This document shows positions 57,402-64,000 of a stretch of DNA of 64,000 nucleotides, piece after piece. Numbering within the stretch: the stretch's first letter is position 1; every line of letters starts with the position of its first letter. Below the pieces are notes generated by a model. It made no database searches. It was not told where the DNA came from and saw nothing but the letters and a program-made list of their open reading frames with translations. A program made the translations under genes and the position numbers. Origin of the DNA: Xylaria sp. FL1777 (taxonomy: Eukaryota; Ascomycota; Sordariomycetes; Xylariales; Xylariaceae); NCBI GenBank assembly GCA_022578965.1, contig MU400535.1:62001-126000 (forward strand). The letters run 5' to 3'.

Positions 57402-60400
57402 AGGGGCGACAGGCATGCGTATCTAGTCAGTACCTAGGACCTACGCGGGGTTTGCTTACCGGGATGAGGGGTTATTTATTGTTTGGAGAAAAAAAGGGTA
57501 AGAATAATACGGAATTGGACTATATATTTTTGAGGTAAAAGTAGTAACAGCAGTTGAATCAACTTACACACAAATGACCATGTGATGATGCTGTTTTACC
57601 CAAGAGAAATACCAAGAAAATACCAAGACGCTGCGCCTCGGGACTTGGGGAGTAATCTCGGAAGTTGCTCTGGCGCAGGGGCCGGCGCCCATTTGACAGG
57701 AGATCTGCGGGCGTCCCTGCTTGCTGCTCAGCCTATGTACGCTACCTACTGTAGGTAGCTCACTAATATGCTTCTGATATCTGTGTACATTCTGTAGCTC
57801 CCCTAAAACTTACTATTGGCTTTGAAACTGTACGCCAAGGAAACCCCCTATTCTATATGCTGTGAACATCTTCGCATAGACAGACGGACAGTCAGTCAGT
57901 GACCTAATTAGGTTACATCTGTGGCCGATGAGATAGATATTCACACCATCTTAACTAACGAATATCAAATAGCGAAAACAAATGGTCTTGTGTTGATAGG
58001 GATCAAGACGACGTCATCGTTGTCCCACGTCTCATGGATACCTACTCCTAAGTACTGTAGATCTAGATAGAAGGGGGAAGATCCCTTCTCCAGTGCTTAC
58101 CTAGCGTAGTACCTAACTCTGTACACTGAGCTGATGATCAGTAGGACCCTGACCGCACTGACCATATGATGGAGCAAACGAGAAGCGCCCCGGCCCGCCG
58201 CATATCTGGTTCTTGGCTTCTGTCTTGGCCAGTATTCTACGTATAGTGTTATTTTGGTACAGTGTACTCGTCTTACGGCCAGCTTACATAGTGCTTAGGA
58301 TGGATTCCTTTTACTTAGATAGTATACACGAGGTAGGTAGTGTGTGTAGGTTAAAAGGGGACGTATCATTCACCGGGCTTATACAGTAGGTACTTGATAA
58401 AATGAAGTGAAAGGGAAAGGGGAGGAATAGGATGTTCCCCCAAAACTGCTAGGTACTTACGCCACAGAGATCGACAACTTGGAGTCTTCGACTATGATAA
58501 ACCGAGGATAACTCAAGTATAGTGCCTTTTCCCCGCAAGTGCTATAATTGCTAAATCTATAAGTAGTGTAGCAGGGGTTTGGCAGGCAATGTACAGTAGG
58601 TAGTGTAGTGTAGGTAAGTACTCCCCATTACATCATAAGCATGATGTAGGGATAAATAATAGAACGTCTAAGGACCTAGTTTAATGCTACCGGTACTTTA
58701 TTTTCATCCTGACTTTAGATGAAAACCAGTGGTTCTGTATTACAACCAACGGTAGTACAACTACATCATGATTACTTATGTTGAACACTTGAGATGTAAT
58801 GTCAATGTAGAGGATTGTAGGTATTGGAGAGATAAAACCAACCAGACGCTTGCTCAGTTTGAATGTAAGTAGGTACATAGTAAATAAAGTACCTACCATG
58901 CACTACAAGCTACAAGAAGCAGGCAGCAAGCAGTGAATAATCAAACTGACAGGGAAGGGTCAGCCTTTTCTTATCCGACAGCGTGGGATCCCCGACGATC
59001 CCGGCACGCGCCAAGCTGTCTTTGTTTCACACACGGGCTGAAGCTGACATTGCTGGCGGCCTTTTGCCTGTCTTGCCCTTTCTCGGCTTCCTCTGCTTCA
59101 TCCTCCCCCGCCTACCGAGGTACCTACTCTTTCAATCGGCTAGGTATACATACTTGTACAGATTTGAGAGGGACTCTTTTTGGGGTTATTGCTGTTGTTG
59201 TGCACCTGACCGGCCGAGGTAATGGATCTTATACATTGGTTAGCAATACATTGAACACTAACCTGAATGTCTAGGACAATAATAAGCACTACAACGGTCA
59301 GGAAATTTCCCGTATGCGTATATGTGTAAACGCATTGTCTCCGGTGGAAGTAAGCGGCTTCGCCTCAACTTGCCTGCCTGCCTCTCTGCGTAGTACTAGT
59401 ATAACGTTGAGAACACAAGAACGGCAGTATCCCGCCTTCTTTTTCTTCTTCCAATTACCATTACCCTTCCTCTAGCCCTACGAATTATTTAATCTAAGTA
59501 GTAAGTAATAAGACAAACAAGAGCCAGGGAGGTACTCGTTTGCGCACAAACCTGTGTTGCGAGAACACGAACAACTGCGACAATATTATGGCAAAACCCA
59601 TGCTCGTGGTGACATAGCTTACCTGCAATATGCACGCACACACAGACCCCAGCCGGGAGAAACACATTTGCACATGTCTGATGCCAGGGTACTGTATGCG
59701 TAAGTATGTAGGCAGATAGTAGGTGATGTTGCATCTATGCTACAATACAGTCTACAGATCATGGCCCCGGGACAAAGAAATGCCTCAATGGAGGAGGGTT
59801 TTCTGACGGATCATGCATGTGTGTTTCTTCCTGTGCTGGGAAGTACAGTAGTGCACTGCAATGCATGCAGCATCATGCACGCGGTGCAGCAAGTTCCATT
59901 GGATCCCGGTCTGTGGTTTTCTAGAAAGTGTACACTATGTAGACACTGCTTTGCTTGGTGTTGTGAACCAGCAAAAAACCCTACAAAACACCAAAATCAT
60001 GTCCAATGTAGGTATACCGAGTGCAAGTGCCCCTCCTTCTCCTTCTCCCCCTTCCCCCCCATGTTACGTCCAGATGCTTCCTTTCTTGAAGGTATGTGGG
60101 TTAAGCCGTGTGTAGGCGTATCTAAGCTCGTAATCACAGAAATCATTGCACCATTGTCTGCCCATTTTGTCTGTCTACGATCACGATCCGTCCACACACT
60201 CACTCACTACCTTACGCACTTTGTGTGTCGCGGGCATTGGCGCCATTTAATGTACTGGTATACTAGAGATACCGGTAGCTGAAAGAATTCCGTAAAAGAA
60301 TTATGAAACCACTTGCTTGCTTGCTTCGGACCACTTACGAGCCGAGAAATGTCCCTCTCGGAGTCCGACCCGAATTTCGTGAGTTACACTGCCTCCTGGC

Positions 60401-61772
60401 TGACGTTGAACAGAAGCAGCGCAGAACGCCAAAAGGAATCGTTGAGTCCTTATTTGCGCGGAATGTGAGCCTCATCGAATGTACCTTATTTGAATTAAGT
60501 AGGTGGCGGTTATATGATAGGTGTTTTACCTAGTTTGTTTGTTGGATTAAAGTCACAACCTGGGGAGATCTATAACATGGAGAGAGATCGATCATCTGAA
60601 CTCTTGGCGGTTCTTGTACGACAGTACCGTCCTGTTATATCAAACTACCCAGAATGTTAATGGGAGTTGGGACAAAACTTGCTTCTGAAACCACCACCGT
60701 GCGGTATCTGCCTCCATAATTTACCAGGAGGTTCATTTAACAATAAATCATATCTAAGTAAGAACCACACTGTCATTTATCCATCTGCAGCACGACCTTA
60801 TTCGTAGGCAGCTTCCATGCCGGGTAGGCATCCGTCTGCAAGTCAAATTATCTACACCGCCCAAAGACGCCAAGATCGTAAGTATATCTTCATGTAGGTC
60901 ATCCACAGCTGGTGCATGCACAGTAATATACCGGTACTACATATATTGTTTTGTTTTGAGTTCTTTCCACAACAAGTGCACCTATTACCTAGCCGTGTCC
61001 TATTATTGCCTTTCTTGTGTGTATAGCTATCGAGGTAAGACATCACCATCTCGGCCAGCATATGTGGCAACGGCGCTTCGACTACCCGACGAGCCAAGAA
61101 GTTCGTTAGTTAGCCAGGGGAACACCACACGGGCCTTGGCAGCTGCAGTGTATACACATACACGCTTCAGCTCGGCCAGTCGGTGTAATGTGGCGAAGGT
61201 TCGAGAACCGGACACCTACAGTACAAAGTGTACCTATACCCACATCGGCAGTAGAAAAGGGGTTTGTCAACGCATGGACGGGTGATCGACAAGTAGTGTC
61301 GTATATTGCCGAAAGCTGGCGAGGCTGGGCGAGGCTAGGCACGACTGGGCAAATGCAGCCACCTTTTAGTAACAAGTTTCTAAGTTTCTAAGTAGGTACC
61401 TACTTTGGCAAACCAGCCAGCAACTCATATATACACCTTGGCAGCTTTCTCTCGGGCGCCGGGATTGGCAAGACTCTTTCTTGGCACGTCTCGAGTCCCC
61501 CAGTATCGATTGCTATTCTTATGAAGGAGGGCGGTTACAAAGGATCATGGCATTGATTAATATGCTATGATACAGCCGGTATTGAGTTTGCAGGTATCCT
61601 GATATGACCGGTCTCATATCGATATGCGCTGTCGACGATGTTCGTATAGTTGGTGCCTCGATTAAATATCTCTCTCGGTTGATTCGTTGTCATCCTCATA
61701 ATCTCGGTAAGACCTACCCTTGCTAACTACATAGTAGTAGATAGCTTCGGCTGTATTTGTACCGTTCGATCT
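57402..61772. other. Gene-poor region F
   Basis: No supported gene. It is rich in TAGGTA/TACCTA words (57744-57757, 58331-58342, 58600-58620, 59119-59127, 61392-61404). The longest ORF (59737-60282, 181 residues) is Cys/His-rich but has no recognisable domain and unlikely composition. Confidence 0.5.
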
Positions 61773-62684
61773 CTAAAAGTCCGCATCTCCGACTTTCATA
61801 ATCCTTTCTCCAGTTCCATACACTTCTAGCATTGCCTTCCAGTCAAGCTGGATCCAGTCCGGGTGACCGCGTATTGTGGCAAGACCGTGATTATCTATCG
61901 TCTCTGGTAAAGTCTTTCCTTTCGCTGTGACTTCTAGTTCCCCATGGAAAGGGCAAAAAACACCCCAGTGAACTTTCCAAACACACAGCTCAACGTGTCG
62001 TAAATCTGGGTCTGCTAATAGATTTAGGAGGGCCTGAAAAGGCCCCGTTGCCAACATGTTTATGCTGGGACCGGATGTCCTGGCATGTTGCGAACTCGGT
62101 GGTCCGAGGCAAATCTTCAATTTTCGCAAGCTACCAGACAAGATCACTACGAAACTCGAAGTCAGTTATCGCCATCTTGAAGGTGACCTATGAGCGGGTC
62201 AGAACGTGGGAAGATCCTGGAATATGATTCTGGCCCACGAAAGCGCTCTATAGTCTCGAAAGTCGCCAAAACAAGAAAATGGCTCCGACAATTACTTACT
62301 GTCGGAGACGGCGGGCGCTAAGACATTCTCAAACTCCCCACCAACGCGAGTCAAAAACAAACAGAGCGTTTGAACTCTCCGCCTAGCATCCTGTCCCTGT
62401 GGGCTCAGAAACCCTCCCGGTTTTGTGAGGTGTCCCGACAAACGGTGACTCTGGCCATTCAGTATAAAGCGGTTTTTCCCGTAGAAGATAGCAGATGCCT
62501 CCTGATACATCTGCACATTCACAAGAAAGAGGTACAGCACTGTTACCTTATCACGGGCTGTGAGACCGAAAAGGGTGTAGTTATAGAGAACGATGCCGTA
62601 TTTTGAAATCAACAGGTAGGACAGTATGTTGGTTCGTAACTCTGCCGGCAGATCGAAGAAACGGAAACTTGAGGTCGAAGTCAT
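61773..62684 (-). CDS. 2EXR/F-box-like domain protein
   Basis: 252 residues in two exons, 62684-62300 and 62146-61773; the 153-nt intron has GTAAGT, branch CTGAC and TAG, and the frame is kept across ...AVSD-MILSGSLRKLKI. The start motif FRFFDLPAELRTNILSYLL resembles the F-box/2EXR N-terminus (LPxELRxxIxxYLL) of a large, fast-evolving fungal family, and YQEASAIFYGKNRF is the usual second landmark (EaxxvfYxxNxF). Such proteins may bind Skp1 in SCF ubiquitin ligases, but most are uncharacterised. The C-terminal half has no known motif. The upstream gene CFT1 is divergent, 765 bp away. Confidence 0.75.
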
Positions 62685-62844
62685 CTTGAAGTCTTTCTGT
62701 AAGGGAGAGATATGACGAAGCCCAGAGGGCTATACAAGGACAAGAACGATATTGATAAAGTGCAAGGTATTCCATAAGGGTGTTGGGATGATACGGTTGA
62801 GAGTAATATGTACCAATATCACTGCTTCAATTTGCCGAGTTAAA

Positions 62845-62875
<31 letters not shown>

Positions 62876-63449
62876 AAACAATAGCCTGCGTTAAGAAAGT
62901 TACGGATATGATTTTTCGATATTCATAGCTAGGATCAGCCTTATAGATGTCTCTCGGTTCACATTGGTATAATGATATGGTGGTCTGGTGATCTGGGAGG
63001 GTAGATAGAGACTCAAAGAAGAATGGTTTTAGACGATGGAAATCATTCATTTCCAAGCAAGTTTCATCATGGTTTTTAGGTGAGTATGTAGGTAGGCACT
63101 TCTGATATGTTGCCATGCCCACCCATCCTACATCATGAAATGGGTAATAGGATGATGGACGGGGCGGCCTAACGTGGAAGAGGGATGTCCCCGCCCATGC
63201 AATTAGGGATGCCGATATGCATATCAGAAACACGATAGGCATATATCAGGTGGGGCCACCTTCCTAACCTACCATGCATGCCGGATTGAGTAGGAGGTAG
63301 GTCCACTGGAGCTCTAAGCTTCAAATTCAACAACGTCTTGCGTTGACTACGGGCCACATACATCTTCGTTCTTCGTATCTTATTCGCAGCGCGAGTCTTG
63401 ATTCGTACTGATCTAGCATTCTTAGGGAAATGCAGCAACGATACTCAAA
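62685..63449. promoter_or_regulatory. Divergent promoter region, 2EXR gene / CFT1
   Basis: 765 bp between divergent starts, with an AT dinucleotide microsatellite at 62845-62871. A minus-strand ORF at 62730-63242 runs through the AT repeat (YIYIYIYI) and is not credible. A short uORF precedes CFT1. Confidence 0.55.
62845..62871. repeat. AT microsatellite
   Basis: About 13 AT units in a row, likely length-variable between strains. Confidence 0.85.
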
Positions 63450-63471
63450 ATGCAGTGCTACGCGGAGTTGA
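63430..63471 (+). promoter_or_regulatory. uORF overlapping the CFT1 start
   Basis: ATG at 63430 encodes 13 residues (MQQRYSKCSATRS) in another frame and stops at 63469-63471, past the main ATG at 63450. Relevant only if transcripts include it. Confidence 0.4.
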
Positions 63472-64000
63472 CACCTCCTACCGCCGTCACACATTCCATT
63501 AGCCTGCCATTTCTCTCGGCGCAAAGCAACAACCTCGTTGTCGCGAGGTCTTCTCTTCTTCAGATTTTCACCACCAAGTCGGTGTCCGCCGAGCTCGATA
63601 ATGCCCAGAATTCCCAGTTACAGTCATCTGCTGCCGACCAACCCTACGATGCACGTATCAATGACGACGATGGACTCGAGGCTTCTTTCCTCGGCGCCGA
63701 TTCCGCCCTCGTTCGGTCCGATCGCTCACACTACACGAAGCTCGTCCTCGTCGCAGAGTTTCCGCTTGCCGGAACAGTGACCGGGCTTGCGAGAATTAAG
63801 TCTCGGTTGTCGCTGTCTGGGGGAGATGCTCTTCTGCTTGCATTCAAGGATGCGAAACTCAGCCTGGTCGAATGGGACCCTGTAAAACACTCAATTCGAA
63901 CCAACTCGATCCATTACTATGAGCAAGAGGATTTACAAGGCAGTCCATGGGCTATGCCGTTGAGTTATTATGTCAACTTCCTTACTGCGGACCCGGGAAG
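63450..64000 (+). CDS. CFT1: Cleavage and polyadenylation factor subunit Cft1 / CPSF160 (5' part)
   Basis: Open from ATG 63450 to the right edge, 183 residues visible. MQCYAELTPPTAVTHSISLPF, then NNLVVARSSLLQIF, KLVLVAEFPLAGTVTGLARI and LLLAFKDAKLSLVEWDPVKHSIRTNSIHYYE, match the first beta-propeller of Cft1 (yeast) and CPSF1 (human), the large scaffold that binds the polyadenylation signal with WDR33/Pfs2-type partners. The full protein is normally about 1400 residues, so the rest lies outside. The start is fixed by the conserved MQCY opening. No intron is needed in the part seen. Confidence 0.93.
   Translation, partial: MQCYAELTPPTAVTHSISLPFLSAQSNNLVVARSSLLQIFTTKSVSAELDNAQNSQLQSSAADQPYDARINDDDGLEASFLGADSALVRSDRSHYTKLVLVAEFPLAGTVTGLARIKSRLSLSGGDALLLAFKDAKLSLVEWDPVKHSIRTNSIHYYEQEDLQGSPWAMPLSYYVNFLTADPG

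Noticed and set aside
59737..60282. 181-residue ORF, Cys/His-rich
   Set aside because: No recognisable domain, irregular composition and an overlapping antisense ORF; the longest chance ORF expected in 7 kb of non-coding DNA.
62730..63242. 170-residue minus-strand ORF with a hydrophobic YIYI stretch
   Set aside because: The stretch is the AT microsatellite; the rest has no coding character and lies in a divergent promoter.

Overview
The window is nuclear DNA of a filamentous ascomycete (Pezizomycotina; Sordariomycetes is my inference). The evidence is short spliceosomal introns (mostly 48-98 nt, GTANGT donors, CTRAC-like branch points, YAG acceptors), a mannanase with a fungal cellulose-binding module, and fungal forms of conserved nuclear proteins. 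Eleven complete protein genes are supported, plus one gene cut by each edge. No rRNA, CRISPR or plasmid-like feature was seen, and no intact transposon gene.

Layout. Bases 1-745 hold the 3' end of a peroxisomal ABCD-type fatty-acyl transporter. 2261-4152 is an APC-family amino-acid/choline permease with GATA sites upstream. 5272-7242 is a secreted GH5 beta-mannanase with an N-terminal CBM1. 7635-9716 (-) is an IQ-motif protein. 13187-15133 is a SAS4-domain chromatin protein and 16582-21372 is TAF2 of TFIID. 22956-23825 (-) is the APC/C subunit CDC26, with an in-frame open extension behind its stop. 24631-25311 is TMA23 (nucleolar), tail to tail with THG1 (25419-26684, -). THG1 is head to head with SWD1 of COMPASS (27061-28545). 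31323-36706 is RPB1. After a gene-poor stretch of about 17.5 kb come a small conserved-looking 85-aa gene (54233-54490), another 7.3 kb without a supported gene that contains a 546-bp TIR element, a 2EXR/F-box-like protein (61773-62684, -), and the start of CFT1 (63450 to the right edge).

Together. Most genes serve the nucleus: chromatin acetylation and methylation (SAS4, SWD1), initiation (TAF2), RNA polymerase II itself (RPB1), 3' end processing (CFT1), cell-cycle ubiquitylation (CDC26), ribosome biogenesis (TMA23) and tRNA-His maturation (THG1). The left end is metabolic: peroxisomal transport, nitrogen uptake and plant-wall mannan degradation. The grouping looks like ordinary housekeeping synteny, not a pathway cluster.

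Most worth following up: the MITE-like element with doubled binding-site-like motifs in each terminal repeat (56856-57401); the CDC26 stop followed by 173 in-frame open codons; the unusually long introns of the mannanase compared with all its neighbours; a palindrome plus three 13-bp iterons plus an inverted repeat at 11581-11652, close to a tRNA-like Pol III unit; short upstream ORFs overlapping the starts of SWD1, SAS4 and CFT1; and a TACCTA/TAGGTA motif scattered over the intergenic DNA.
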